Origin: DATATB01 sp036268995
GTDB lineage: Bacteria; Planctomycetota; Planctomycetia; Pirellulales; PNKZ01
DNA length: 64,000 bases
Direction: 5' to 3'
NCBI GenBank assembly: GCA_036268995.1
Contig: DATATB010000074.1
Coordinates: 49,303 to 113,302 of the forward strand
Positions within the stretch are counted from its first letter, which is position 1, and each line of letters starts with the position of its first letter. This document shows, one piece after another, positions 33,530 through 41,995 of this stretch. The translations under genes were made by a program, and so were the position numbers. Below the pieces are notes generated by a model. It made no database searches. It was not told the DNA's origin and was given only the letters and a program-made list of their open reading frames with translations.

Positions 33530-34009
33530 TTACGATGCCGCTGTTGCGGGTTCCTCGGCCGGCGCGCTTTCGGTGGGAGCCGGCTCTGCGGCCGCGGGTT
33601 CTTCCGGCTGGGCAAATAGCTGCTCGTAGAGCGCTCGGCACTCGTCTTGATACGAGGCCAGCGCCGGGTCGAGCGCTTCGGGCTGCCAACGGTCTGGCTC
33701 GAGAAACAGGCGGGCCGGATCCAGATCGTGCGACTTGGCCAATTTTTGCAGCAGGGCTCGGCCACCCCGGTCGATGTTGTGGGCCTGGCATAATTCGCGA
33801 AACAGGCTGCGGGGATTGTGATGTTGCGGCTGGTCGTTGCCGCGGCGGGTCAGGCGCGACAAAGCCCAAGCCGCCAGCGCCACGATCACGAGCAATCCCA
33901 GGCCCATCAGCAAGTCGCTGGTGTGAAGCTGGGCTTGCTTGCCGTGAAAGCGATTGCTCATGCTCTTCACGACTTCGAAATCGGCCAGCAGCACGGCACA
34001 GGCGTTCAT
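33530..34009 (-). CDS. single-pass membrane protein, unknown
   Basis: The 159-residue protein has one membrane helix (LLMGLGLLVIVALAAWALSRL) near residues 33-53. A cytoplasmic-type segment follows with SLFRELCQAHNIDRGGRALLQKLAK and LDPARLFLEPDRW, then an acidic Ala/Pro/Glu tail. It is coupled to the HEAT-repeat gene by an ATGA overlap. Proteins of this form recur beside HEAT proteins in planctomycetes as far as I recall, but no function is assigned. Confidence 0.65.
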   Translation of the reverse strand: MNACAVLLADFEVVKSMSNRFHGKQAQLHTSDLLMGLGLLVIVALAAWALSRLTRRGNDQPQHHNPRSLFRELCQAHNIDRGGRALLQKLAKSHDLDPARLFLEPDRWQPEALDPALASYQDECRALYEQLFAQPEEPAAAEPAPTESAPAEEPATAAS

Positions 34010-35667
34010 GACGAGCTCCTTGAGCCCGCGGCCACGGGCTGCGAACCGCCGCCGGGCACGCGCTCTTCGATCTGCGCGAGACTCGTGCGGGCGGCCTGTT
34101 GCACGACCAGGCTCGAATCGAGCAGCGCATGCTCCAGCGCCAGTCGAGCGGATGGCAAATCGCTATCTCCCAGCGCCGCGGCAGCCGCCGCCCGCACCAG
34201 GTGGTCGTCGTCGGCCATCAACTCGAGCACGCCTTCGAGCACTTGCGGCACCACGGCAATCAGCCGCACGATGCTCAAGGCCCGCAAGCGGCGCTTGCCC
34301 GACGAGCTTTGCATTTCTTGCCGCAACTGCGGAATGGTCGTGATATCGATCCGCTTGACCAGCAGGCCGGTGGTGCGAGCGGCCTCGACGTCGAGCATTT
34401 CGTAGGCTGCCAGAAACCGCTGGAAGCCGAACTCGCCCAGGCTGTCGCGGGCGGCTTGCCGCACGACGTGGTGCGGGCTGTCGACAAAGGACAGCAGCAT
34501 CGGCAGCGCGCCGGCAATGCCGCGGTGCCGCAATTGGGCCAGGATCGCGGCCTGCACTTGCGGGTCCGGATCTTTGAGCGAATCGAGCGCCAGTTGATTG
34601 GCGTCGGTGCCCGTGAAGGCCGCCAAAGCCGCCGCAGCCGCCCGGCGACCGCCCGGTTTGCCGGTTTTCATCAGGTGTTCGATGACCGGATACGCTTCGC
34701 CCGGCTTGACCTTGGATGCCAAGAGCAACTGCACGGCAGCTTGCTGCCCCGCATCGTCGAGGTTGTCGAGCAGGCCGAAATCCGACCGCAACCAGACGAT
34801 GCTTTCCAGCTTCTTCAGGTTCGCTTTGATCGCCGCGCACGGCGCCGGCCCGATCTTCGCGAGCAGGTGCTCGACAAACTCCCGGTCGCCGCGGTGCGCA
34901 ATGACCGAGATCATGGCCGACGGCGTTTGCGGATGTTCCAGCGAGTTGAGCACCAGCCGCGTGACGCCGGGCTTGCTGCTGTGCGTCAAGTGTTGAATCA
35001 GCGGGACATAGCTGGCCGAGAGTGGATCCAACAGCAGTTGCACCAGGGTCGCGTTTTCGCGACCGGCCAACAACAAGAAGGACTCGACGATCTCCTGCCG
35101 CTTGTGCCTGGCGAAATGTTTCGTCGACTCTTCCAGGCCCAGGATCACATTGCGGCGCACCAACTGCGGATCGCGTCGCAGGTGATAATCGCGCGGGCTG
35201 GCCAGCTCTTCGTACAGTTGCTCGCAGAGCGACAGTAGCGTCTCGGCGGCCAGTTGGGCGTGTGGATTCGATTCGTCTTCGGCCGCGGTGACCAGCGTGG
35301 GGATCAGGTCGTATTCCTGAAACCAGAGAATCGCCTGGTTGGCGTTGTGAACCAGTTGCGGATCCGAATCCAGCACGGCGTCGCGCAGCGCTTGCGACAT
35401 CCGGCCGCGATTGTCGCTGATGATCGTCTTCCAATGTTCGTCGACCGTGTGCAGCCGACGGATGATCTCTCGCTGCCCGGCCACGTTGCGCCGGGTCAGG
35501 ATCGCCTGCAGGGCGGCTTCCTGGATCTCGCGGCGGGGCGAGTCCAACGCGGGAATTAATACCTCGACCGCCGCCTCATTGGTGGTTTTGGCCAGCACGT
35601 CGAGCGTGGTTGCGAGTCCGCGATTCACGTCTGAACCTGCCAAGAAAACGGTTCGATTGGGGGGCAC
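34006..35667 (-). CDS. HEAT-repeat protein
   Basis: The 553-residue protein is built of alpha-helical repeats with the HEAT/PBS-lyase pattern, for example LDSPRREIQEAALQAILTR, DPDPQVQAAILAQLRHRG, SPHHVVRQAARDSLGEFG and DDHLVRAAAAAALGDSDL. Such solenoids bind other proteins. The start is GTG at 35667 with GGGGGAG seven bases upstream. It precedes, and overlaps by ATGA, a single-pass membrane protein, so the two probably work together at the membrane. The partner or signal is not known. Confidence 0.85.
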   Translation of the reverse strand: MPPNRTVFLAGSDVNRGLATTLDVLAKTTNEAAVEVLIPALDSPRREIQEAALQAILTRRNVAGQREIIRRLHTVDEHWKTIISDNRGRMSQALRDAVLDSDPQLVHNANQAILWFQEYDLIPTLVTAAEDESNPHAQLAAETLLSLCEQLYEELASPRDYHLRRDPQLVRRNVILGLEESTKHFARHKRQEIVESFLLLAGRENATLVQLLLDPLSASYVPLIQHLTHSSKPGVTRLVLNSLEHPQTPSAMISVIAHRGDREFVEHLLAKIGPAPCAAIKANLKKLESIVWLRSDFGLLDNLDDAGQQAAVQLLLASKVKPGEAYPVIEHLMKTGKPGGRRAAAAALAAFTGTDANQLALDSLKDPDPQVQAAILAQLRHRGIAGALPMLLSFVDSPHHVVRQAARDSLGEFGFQRFLAAYEMLDVEAARTTGLLVKRIDITTIPQLRQEMQSSSGKRRLRALSIVRLIAVVPQVLEGVLELMADDDHLVRAAAAAALGDSDLPSARLALEHALLDSSLVVQQAARTSLAQIEERVPGGGSQPVAAGSRSSS

Positions 35668-35865
35668 TAATATCTCCCCCGTAACATTAGACTAGGTTAC
35701 GAATCGTGCGCGCCTGCCCGAGCCAGGGTGATTTTCGGCAGCGTTTCGGAATCTGTGCCAGATGTACCGGACAGTGCGCATCGCTCGCACGCCCCGGGGC
35801 ATGCGGCAGGCTTGATTTAACCGCGCGGCGCGCTCAAACTGAAAAAAGCAGTACAATCGGCCCGC

Positions 35866-36195
35866 ATGCCGGACCTTGAATTTCAAGCGACGCCCCGCGA
35901 AACCTCTCGAGCGCTCCCCATGCCTTTGTCAGCATCCGAGCAGTTGAACCGCGATTTTCTCGAAATCCGAGCCCGGCTGCTGGAAGTAGCCGCCGCCCTG
36001 GACCGGCTCGAGCGGGCCGACGGCGACGTGAGCGACGATCCGCGCATGGCCCGCATCCGGCAAGGCATCGCCCTGCTCGATGCCGGCCAAAGCGAACGGG
36101 CCGAGCACCTGCAACTGCTCTTTTCACTCTCCTACGAACCCGGCTGGCGCACGGGCATCGGGGATACCGGCACGCGCGATCGCGAAGCTCAATAA
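35866..36195 (+). CDS. small helical hypothetical protein
   Basis: The protein of up to 109 residues is a helix-rich, charged chain (SEQLNRDFLEIRARLLEVAAALDRLERADG) with no recognised family. The start may be ATG 35920 (MPLSASEQ) rather than 35866, because a TACAAT at 35852 would leave little leader for the first. It lies between the divergent HEAT gene and the HYD1 toxin cassette. Codon use looks like ordinary genes of this genome. Confidence 0.5.
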   Translation: MPDLEFQATPRETSRALPMPLSASEQLNRDFLEIRARLLEVAAALDRLERADGDVSDDPRMARIRQGIALLDAGQSERAEHLQLLFSLSYEPGWRTGIGDTGTRDREAQ

Positions 36196-36274
36196 CCGAG
36201 CGCCAGCGCAGAAACTCGCCGCCGCACGAGCCTTTGGTATACTGTCTATAGGGCTCGTGGATTACGAGTGACGG

Positions 36275-36619
36275 ATGTTCCACTACACGGATAGAGAGGG
36301 CTGGAATGCAATTCGATCGCAAGAGGTTTGGCGGTTCAAGGCAAGCCAGCCGAGGAGTTCCGATCGCCCCAGGGGCGCCTATTTCACCGATCTTGAGCCC
36401 AGCGAGATAAATTTGCGTGTCCTGTGCAAAAAGCTTCGGATACCCAGAGAAAAACAGGATTTCGTCTTCTGGTTTGATAGGGACAACGATTTGGTGCAAC
36501 TCAATAACGGAACAGGCCGGGACAGGCGAATATTCTTCAGCGCGACGGACTACCTTGTGGAAGAACCACGCCAGCGATACAAGGGGCCGACGGTAGACAT
36601 CGTGGAGCACTTCTCATGA
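36275..36619 (+). CDS. stand-alone HYD1-type ADP-ribosyltransferase toxin domain
   Basis: The 114-residue protein matches the ART-HYD1 toxin domain usually found at the C-terminus of polymorphic secreted toxins: FHYTDREGWNAIRSQ at the N-terminus (the HYT motif), then RPRGAYFTDLEP at 32-42, then FVFWFDRDN. It has no secretion or trafficking domain, so it is an intracellular or orphan toxin. The family would ADP-ribosylate a target using NAD. It overlaps the next gene by ATGA (36616-36619). Base composition over this gene is visibly less GC-rich than in neighbours, which suggests acquisition by transfer. Confidence 0.7.
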   Translation: MFHYTDREGWNAIRSQEVWRFKASQPRSSDRPRGAYFTDLEPSEINLRVLCKKLRIPREKQDFVFWFDRDNDLVQLNNGTGRDRRIFFSATDYLVEEPRQRYKGPTVDIVEHFS

Positions 36620-37008
36620 TCGGTGGCATTGACGTGCGGCTGCGGTCGAGTGCCGGCCAGGAATCGCTGGAGGCTGCCGTCCGCGCAGTAAGGCAGGTCT
36701 GGCCGAAAGCCGCCTTCGAAAACGCGACAAGCGGCGAGCGATATTCTGATTTCTCCCGGATCCCGTTCGGGGGAATCAGCGAGCTGTTTGTGTACCGGGA
36801 TGCAGGCAGCGCGGCAGTCTGGGACCGGGAGGGAGCCGTTGAAAGGGCTTACAACACCATGATCCATCTCATCCACGATCCGGGTCTGATAACCGCCGTT
36901 GTCGACGATCAGACCGGCGAAGTAGCTGTAGCGCTCGATGCGATTCGTTCGGCGCTGGACGACACGATTCTTTCTATCCCGGCATTGCTCTCCCGGGAGG
37001 CGGCATGA
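36616..37008 (+). CDS. probable immunity/antitoxin partner of the HYD1 toxin
   Basis: The 130-residue protein is unrecognised. It is acidic with an alternating strand/helix pattern (IGGIDVRLRSSAGQESLE, FSRIPFGGISELFVYRD, TMIHLIHDPGLITAVVDD). It overlaps both the toxin gene before it and the gene after it by ATGA, which forces coupled expression. Position directly after a toxin gene is typical of immunity proteins; that role is inferred from position only. Confidence 0.6.
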   Translation: MIGGIDVRLRSSAGQESLEAAVRAVRQVWPKAAFENATSGERYSDFSRIPFGGISELFVYRDAGSAAVWDREGAVERAYNTMIHLIHDPGLITAVVDDQTGEVAVALDAIRSALDDTILSIPALLSREAA

Positions 37009-37520
37009 TGCCTCCCGCGACCGATCTTGAATCGGCGATTCGTCACTCCGGCGAGGATTGGCTGATCGACTGGTTCGATCCACCCGAGGAGGCACTCCTT
37101 CACCTTCGGAAGACGCTCGAAAACGCTAATCGGCGAGCGCAACAGCTTCTCGGACTGGAAGCTTTTGACCTCAGCGAAGCAGCGCTGGTGAGAGCTTACA
37201 ATGAAAATCCGTTCAAAGTGAAAGGGTTCTTTCAAGTTCTGGGAGGAACGAGATCGCCGGATATGCTAGTGATGGTGTGGCGTGTTATCCAAGGGATGGA
37301 AATCAAAGCAGTCGAGATCTCCTACGGCCGCAAGCAACAATTCCATGCCCGGATCGTGCTGGAATCGCCCGACGGCGCCCAGGACGAAACCTATGAATCG
37401 TCCAAGATTCAGGACTTCGCCTTATTTCGACACATCGGAATCATGGAGATCAGCGGCCGGCCTGTATTTGATGGGTTCTACGCTTTGAAGCTCACGGACG
37501 CATCTTCAAAGGCGGGTTGA
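37005..37520 (+). CDS. third gene of the HYD1 cassette, unknown
   Basis: The 171-residue protein has an N-terminal helical part (SGEDWLIDWFDPPEEALLHL) and a beta-rich C-terminal part with MVWRVIQGMEIKAVEISYGR, ARIVLESPDGAQDETYESS and FRHIGIMEISGRPVFDGFY. I do not recognise a family. It overlaps the second gene by ATGA and ends five bases before the TatD/EboB start, so the whole cassette sits at the head of that gene. It may be a second immunity factor or a regulator. Confidence 0.55.
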   Translation: MMPPATDLESAIRHSGEDWLIDWFDPPEEALLHLRKTLENANRRAQQLLGLEAFDLSEAALVRAYNENPFKVKGFFQVLGGTRSPDMLVMVWRVIQGMEIKAVEISYGRKQQFHARIVLESPDGAQDETYESSKIQDFALFRHIGIMEISGRPVFDGFYALKLTDASSKAG

Positions 37521-37525
37521 AAGCT

Positions 37526-38359
37526 ATGCCCTATTACATCGATCCGCATATTCACATGGTGTCGCGCGTCACCGACGACTACGAGACGCTGGCCAAGATG
37601 GGCTGCGTCGCCGTGAGCGAGCCGGCCTTTTGGGCGGGCTACGATCGCGGCAGTGTCGAAGGCTTCCGCGATTATTTTCGCCAGCTCACCGATTTCGAGC
37701 CGAAGCGCGCCGGCTGGTACGGCATTCAGCACTTCACCTGGCTGTGCATCAACGCCAAGGAAGCCGAAAACGTGCGGCTGTCCCGCGAAGTCATCGCCAT
37801 GATTCCTGAGTTCCTCAACCGCCCCGGAGTGCTGGGCATCGGCGAGATCGGGCTGAACAAGAACACGCGCAACGAGGCGACCGTGTTTCTCGAGCACCTG
37901 GACCTGGCAGCCAAGACCGGCGAGCAGATCCTGATCCACACGCCGCATTTGGAAGACAAGTACAAAGGCACGCGGATGATCCTCGACATGCTCACCGACG
38001 ACCGCCGGCTGGACCGCGGCCGCGTGTTGGTCGATCACGTCGAGGAGCACACGATCCGTCCGGTGCTCGAAGCCGGCTTCTGGGCCGGCATGACGCTCTA
38101 CCCGGTGAGCAAGTGCACGCCGCAGCGGGCCGTCGACATGGTCGAGAAATACGGCCCCGAGCGGCTGCTGGTGAATTCGGCCGGCGATTGGGGCCCGTCC
38201 AAACCCACGGCCGTGCCCGATTTCATTCTGGCCATGCGTCTGCGTGGTCACAGCGAAGCGGCAATCCGCCGCGTAGTCTACGAAAACCCGCTCGAATTCT
38301 TCAGCCAAAGCCGCGGCTTCCAATTCACCCCGCCGGAAGTGGCCGAGCATACGTCATAA
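37526..38359 (+). CDS. eboB: TatD-family metal hydrolase, EboB-like
   Basis: The 277-residue amidohydrolase-fold protein has the metal motif YIDPHIHMVSR (HxH), then GIGEIGLNKNT, LIHTPHLEDKYKGT, LVDHVEEHTI and VNSAGDWGPS, as in TatD hydrolases. The EPAFWAGYDRGS and IQHFTWLCINAKEA segments match the EboB subgroup rather than TatD nucleases. In ebo clusters this enzyme works with a UbiA-type transferase and others in moving a precursor across the membrane (shown for scytonemin in cyanobacteria). The start is ATG 37526. It is the first of several ebo-type genes up to 44173. The cluster is incomplete here: EboA and the dehydroquinate synthase-like EboD are not seen. Confidence 0.75.
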   Translation: MPYYIDPHIHMVSRVTDDYETLAKMGCVAVSEPAFWAGYDRGSVEGFRDYFRQLTDFEPKRAGWYGIQHFTWLCINAKEAENVRLSREVIAMIPEFLNRPGVLGIGEIGLNKNTRNEATVFLEHLDLAAKTGEQILIHTPHLEDKYKGTRMILDMLTDDRRLDRGRVLVDHVEEHTIRPVLEAGFWAGMTLYPVSKCTPQRAVDMVEKYGPERLLVNSAGDWGPSKPTAVPDFILAMRLRGHSEAAIRRVVYENPLEFFSQSRGFQFTPPEVAEHTS

Positions 38360-38380
38360 AGCCGCAACCGCTGGTCGCGG

Positions 38381-38923
38381 TCAGCCATCCGCGCGCCTGG
38401 CGGCCCGATGTGCTTCGAATGCCTGCGTCAACAGCGAATACAGCTCGTTGAAGTTGATTTGTAGCGTGTTCGCCGAGATATTGATCGGGCTGCCAGTCTC
38501 CGTCAGGCCCGCTGCGTTCAAAGCGCGCACAAAGAATCCGCCGCTCGCGACGAATTTCTCAGGCTTAGCAACCATGATTGTGACGAGCCGTTGCCCTTTG
38601 ACCTCGGAGGATACCACGCCGGTGATTTCGCTCCACGGGATCCGGCCAATCGACCCGGCACTTGAATGATCGACGATTCCTTCGCTATCGACGATTAACC
38701 CCGGCCGTCTATCAAAAACCTTGAGGCAGCCATAGACGCAGCCCCATCCAGATAAGCACGCACCGGCCACGGCGGCGCACTGCGCGTAGAGCGGATAGTA
38801 GCGCGTCTGGGTATTTGCAATCGACCAGACCCATACGCTGAGGGGGCCGAGCGCCAAGCAGCCGGTTACGAGGAGCAAGATCTTACGCTTGCTCAGCGGA
38901 ATGATGGTTTGCCCGTTCTCCAT
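38381..38923 (-). CDS. STM3941-family membrane protein
   Basis: The 180-residue protein begins IIPLSKRKILLLVTGCLALG, has two membrane helices, and continues with KVFDRRPGLIVDSEGIVDHSS, GRIPWSEITGV and GSPINISANTLQINFNEL. This is the pattern of the STM3941 family, probably a membrane-anchored pleckstrin-like domain. Function is unknown in all members I know of. The start at 38923 has GGAGG about 12 bases upstream. It lies convergent to the EboB gene and between two ebo-type genes, so it is likely an intruder. Confidence 0.75.
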   Translation of the reverse strand: MENGQTIIPLSKRKILLLVTGCLALGPLSVWVWSIANTQTRYYPLYAQCAAVAGACLSGWGCVYGCLKVFDRRPGLIVDSEGIVDHSSAGSIGRIPWSEITGVVSSEVKGQRLVTIMVAKPEKFVASGGFFVRALNAAGLTETGSPINISANTLQINFNELYSLLTQAFEAHRAARRADG

Positions 38924-38991
38924 CGCTGTGCCATTCCTCCAGATGACCGCGTCCAGCAACAGCCCACGCTCAACAGCCGCGACCGTCAATG

Positions 38992-40308
38992 TTAAATCCC
39001 GAACTGCCGTAGCACGATTTCGTACACGTCGGTGTCGGCCAGGGTGTTGCCGGTGAGCACGCCGCGCTCGGAACTAAAGATCACGCCGCGCTGGTTTTCG
39101 CCGACTGCCGGTGAGCCGTGCGAGCCTTTCACCAGCGTGGCATCCAGCGGGATGCTGCGCGTGGCCGGGTCGAAGAACAACTCGACCGGGTCGTAGCCCG
39201 GCTTGCGGTGAATGTCGACGGTGCGGGCGAAACCCGGCGCGCGGGCGTCGTCCAACCACCAATAATACGCCTGCCAACTATTGGCCGACGAGACGAGCAC
39301 GACTTCGCCCGAGCGCTCGTGATCCAATTCGTATTTCGCCCGATCTTCGCCGGCCAGCACTTCGGCAATCCCCTGCTGGCCGCGAAACACATCGACCACG
39401 CGGCCGATATCGGCCGGTTGCTGGACGAAGACGTGCGACAACTGATGATCGGCCATCGCGAACGCGCGGCTGGCGGCAAAATCGAGCAGCTCCCCGCCGT
39501 CGGCGCGCACTTCCAGCAAACCGGCTTCGCGCAACATGCGATTCGGATATGTCACATGATTGACGTCGACAATCGCATATTCGCTGGCCACGATCCACAG
39601 CGGCGGTTCGCTGCCGTAGGCCTGGCCAAAGCCAGCGGCCAGCCGGCCGATGCAGGCATCGAGCTCGCCCAGCGCACGCCCGGCCGCTTCGCTGTCGGGT
39701 CCGGCCTTCTGAGCCGCGTAATCCAAATGCGGCAGATAGATGTAAAAGAAGTCGGGCCGAAGTTGGCTGGCGGCGATCACGGCCGAATCAACGATCCAGG
39801 CCGTGCTCTTGATGTTGGCCATCGGCCCCCAAAAGTGTTGCAGCGGAAAATGCCCCAGCGCGTCACGCAGTTGCCCGTACATCTCGGTGGGCTTGGTGTA
39901 GCACCACAACGACTCCGAACCATCGGGATTGTGGATCGGGGCCGGCGTGCAGATGAAATCTGCCCCGCAGCCTTTCGAGTGCAACGGAAACCAAACGGCC
40001 GACTTTCGCTGGGGGCTGTGCTCGTGGATGCGATCCCAGATTTGCGGCCGCTGGATGCAGTCGTTCCAGGCCGTCCACATTTCGACGCGCTGCTGATCGC
40101 GCCAATAAAAGCCGTTGGCCACCACGCCATGCTCGCGGGGCATGCTGCCGGTGGTCATGTTCGCCTGCACCGGGCACGTGACGCAGGGAAAACTCGGCAC
40201 CAGTGCTGCCAGATCGCCAGCTGAAATCAATGCTTGCAACTCGGGCATCCGGGCCAGGTCGTTTTGCCGTAAACCGGGAACGGACAACAGCACCACGCGA
40301 TCGGGCAT
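38992..40308 (-). CDS. nucleotide pyrophosphatase/phosphodiesterase-like protein (EboF-like)
   Basis: The 438-residue protein belongs to the alkaline phosphatase superfamily. It has the nucleophile region SFPCVTCPVQANMTTG (Thr), PREHGVVANGFYW, the metal motif LPHLDYAAQ, SEYAIVDVNHVTYPNRMLRE and the late GSHGSP. The first metal ligand is unusual: VPGL replaces the usual DGL. Members of this kind occur as the last gene of ebo clusters. It starts at ATG 40308 in a divergent region with a small secreted protein. Substrate unknown. Confidence 0.75.
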   Translation of the reverse strand: MPDRVVLLSVPGLRQNDLARMPELQALISAGDLAALVPSFPCVTCPVQANMTTGSMPREHGVVANGFYWRDQQRVEMWTAWNDCIQRPQIWDRIHEHSPQRKSAVWFPLHSKGCGADFICTPAPIHNPDGSESLWCYTKPTEMYGQLRDALGHFPLQHFWGPMANIKSTAWIVDSAVIAASQLRPDFFYIYLPHLDYAAQKAGPDSEAAGRALGELDACIGRLAAGFGQAYGSEPPLWIVASEYAIVDVNHVTYPNRMLREAGLLEVRADGGELLDFAASRAFAMADHQLSHVFVQQPADIGRVVDVFRGQQGIAEVLAGEDRAKYELDHERSGEVVLVSSANSWQAYYWWLDDARAPGFARTVDIHRKPGYDPVELFFDPATRSIPLDATLVKGSHGSPAVGENQRGVIFSSERGVLTGNTLADTDVYEIVLRQFGI

Positions 40309-40485
40309 AAAGCGGCTCGCACAAGTCAAGGTTTAACGAAAAGTCCGGTCGCAACGCTTGCGCCCGGCAAACGCGATGTTCACCGCACGCAGCGACCGAT
40401 TGCCTGAGCATAAGCGATCGTCGTGCCGCGGTCCATTTAGCCCGGCCCTTGCCGCCGGGAGCGCTTGCCACGAAAGCGAGTACGC

Positions 40486-40779
40486 ATGCATACGAACCTC
40501 CGTCGGCTTAGCCTTTTGACAGCATTCTGTGGCATGACCCTGCTGGCCGCCTCCAGCGCCTGGGCCGGCTGCCCTTGGCTGGTGGTCTCGAGTCCGTGCG
40601 GCGACTTTGCCCCCGCCGTGCCGGTCACGACGTACTACGGCACGCCCGTGGTGCAAACCACGCCGGGCCATTATTTTGGTCCCATCCCGAAGCGGCCCTT
40701 CTGCCGCCCGTGCGCCCAGCCGAAGTATTACCTGCCCGGCCAGCCGCTGCGCAACACGCTGCGCTGCGTCACGCCGTAG
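40486..40779 (+). CDS. small secreted Cys/Pro-rich protein
   Basis: The 97-residue protein has a Sec signal (LRRLSLLTAFCGMTLLAASS, cleaved near AWA-G) and a short mature part with six Cys residues, including CGDF, RPFCRPC and LRCVTP, and many Pro and Tyr. It is not recognised. The ATG at 40486 is preceded by a weak purine run. It stands alone between divergent ebo-type genes. Confidence 0.6.
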   Translation: MHTNLRRLSLLTAFCGMTLLAASSAWAGCPWLVVSSPCGDFAPAVPVTTYYGTPVVQTTPGHYFGPIPKRPFCRPCAQPKYYLPGQPLRNTLRCVTP

Positions 40780-40787
40780 GATCAAAT

Positions 40788-40896
40788 GAAGAGGAAACAA
40801 AAGCTCGCAAAGAGCGCTAAGGACGAAGAGAAAAATCCTTTTTACTTCTTCCTTCGTTTCCGCTTCTTCGCGTCCTTTGCGATCTTCTGTTCAAAC
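40788..40896. repeat. interspersed inverted-repeat element, family B, copy 2
   Basis: The right end CTTTGCGATCTTCTGTTCAA and AC (40875-40896) is identical to 18599-18620. The left end (AGCTCGCAAAGAGCGCTAAGG) is a decayed complement of the right. The region holds no gene. Confidence 0.7.
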
Positions 40897-40933
40897 GTCT
40901 TCGTAGTTTGCGTTTTGTGGCTCGTTCGGCGCG

Positions 40934-41890
40934 TCAGGTTGAATAGATCCAGCGACCGATGAACACGGTCGGGATCAGCAGCGCGAGGATCACAAAGGTC
41001 CAGAGAGTTTGACCTTGGGCCGCGAAACATACGGCCGCGTCGATCACGATCAGCGACATCAGCGCGTGTTTGATGGCCATCTGCACGCGCAGCTTCACCG
41101 GATGCGCAATGGCCTGCTGACAGCGGAACCCGACCGACACGCCAATCAGCACCCACAGTAGAATCCAGTTGTTGCCCAGGCCCAATACATACGGTGCACG
41201 CACCAATCGCCCGGGCAGATCGACGGACCAGGGAAACCAGCACAATAGCCCCAGCCCACAGGCCATGACCAGCGCGGCCAGCAGCAACTGCCAGCGGCGG
41301 CTGTTGCCGGCTTCGCGACGGGCGAACCAGGTGACGCCGGTAATGTACGTGCCGATGCCGCCGGCCACGACCCAATCGCTCGCGAGCCAGGGCATCGCGC
41401 CGGGGCTCATGCCCAGCAGCACGTTGAGGAACCGGCAACTGCCCATCGACAGCGGCCCCAGCGGCGTGCGCTTGAGCACGCGGTCGTAGAGCCACACGGC
41501 CAAGGCCAGCAGCGTCGCGACGATGCCGGTGCGCAGCGTGTGGGACGCGGCCGCCGCGCTCCAGCCCAACGCCAGACCGGCCGCCAGCAGCACATAGCCC
41601 AGCCCGGTGGCCATGCGCATTGGGACCAGTCCGGCGGGCAGCGGTCGCGTGGGCCGCTCGGCCAGGTCGACCTGGTAATCGAAAACATCGTTGAGGACCA
41701 TGCCGGCCAGGTACAAACAGGCCGAGCCCAGCAGGAGAAAACCCAGCAGTTGTGGGTTGTCGACGGTAGAGTGGGTGAGCAGATAGCCCATCAGCACGTC
41801 GGCGATCGCCGTGAACACGTTCGGCAGCCGCAGCAGTTCGAGATAGCCGCGAATCTTGGTGCGCGGGTCAATCGCTTCAGTCGTGGACAC
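40934..41890 (-). CDS. eboC: UbiA-family prenyltransferase, EboC-like
   Basis: The 318-residue membrane protein has about nine helices. The prenyl-diphosphate Asp motif is NDVFDYQVDLAERPTRPLPAG, and the second motif is YDRVLKRTPLGPLSMGSCR, as in UbiA transferases. The GSCRFLNVLLGMSP segment fits the EboC subgroup. In ebo clusters this protein may attach or move a lipid carrier. The start is GTG at 41890. It lies 105 bases downstream of a TIM-barrel isomerase gene on the same strand, with a repeat between them. Confidence 0.82.
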   Translation of the reverse strand: MSTTEAIDPRTKIRGYLELLRLPNVFTAIADVLMGYLLTHSTVDNPQLLGFLLLGSACLYLAGMVLNDVFDYQVDLAERPTRPLPAGLVPMRMATGLGYVLLAAGLALGWSAAAASHTLRTGIVATLLALAVWLYDRVLKRTPLGPLSMGSCRFLNVLLGMSPGAMPWLASDWVVAGGIGTYITGVTWFARREAGNSRRWQLLLAALVMACGLGLLCWFPWSVDLPGRLVRAPYVLGLGNNWILLWVLIGVSVGFRCQQAIAHPVKLRVQMAIKHALMSLIVIDAAVCFAAQGQTLWTFVILALLIPTVFIGRWIYST

Positions 41891-41902
41891 GCTCTAGCCT
41901 CC

Positions 41903-41976
41903 GGGAGGGCGAGGCTCCTGCCGAGCCATGTCGGACAATGTGCGGCGCCTCGGCTCGGCAGGAGCCTCGCCCTCCC
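41903..41976. repeat. palindromic element, family A, copy 2
   Basis: The 25-base arms (41903-41927 and 41952-41976) are identical to those at 13538-13594, but the loop is 24 bases instead of 7. It lies between the isomerase gene and the UbiA gene. Confidence 0.85.
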
Positions 41977-41995
41977 ATATGGATTTCCTTCGCGG

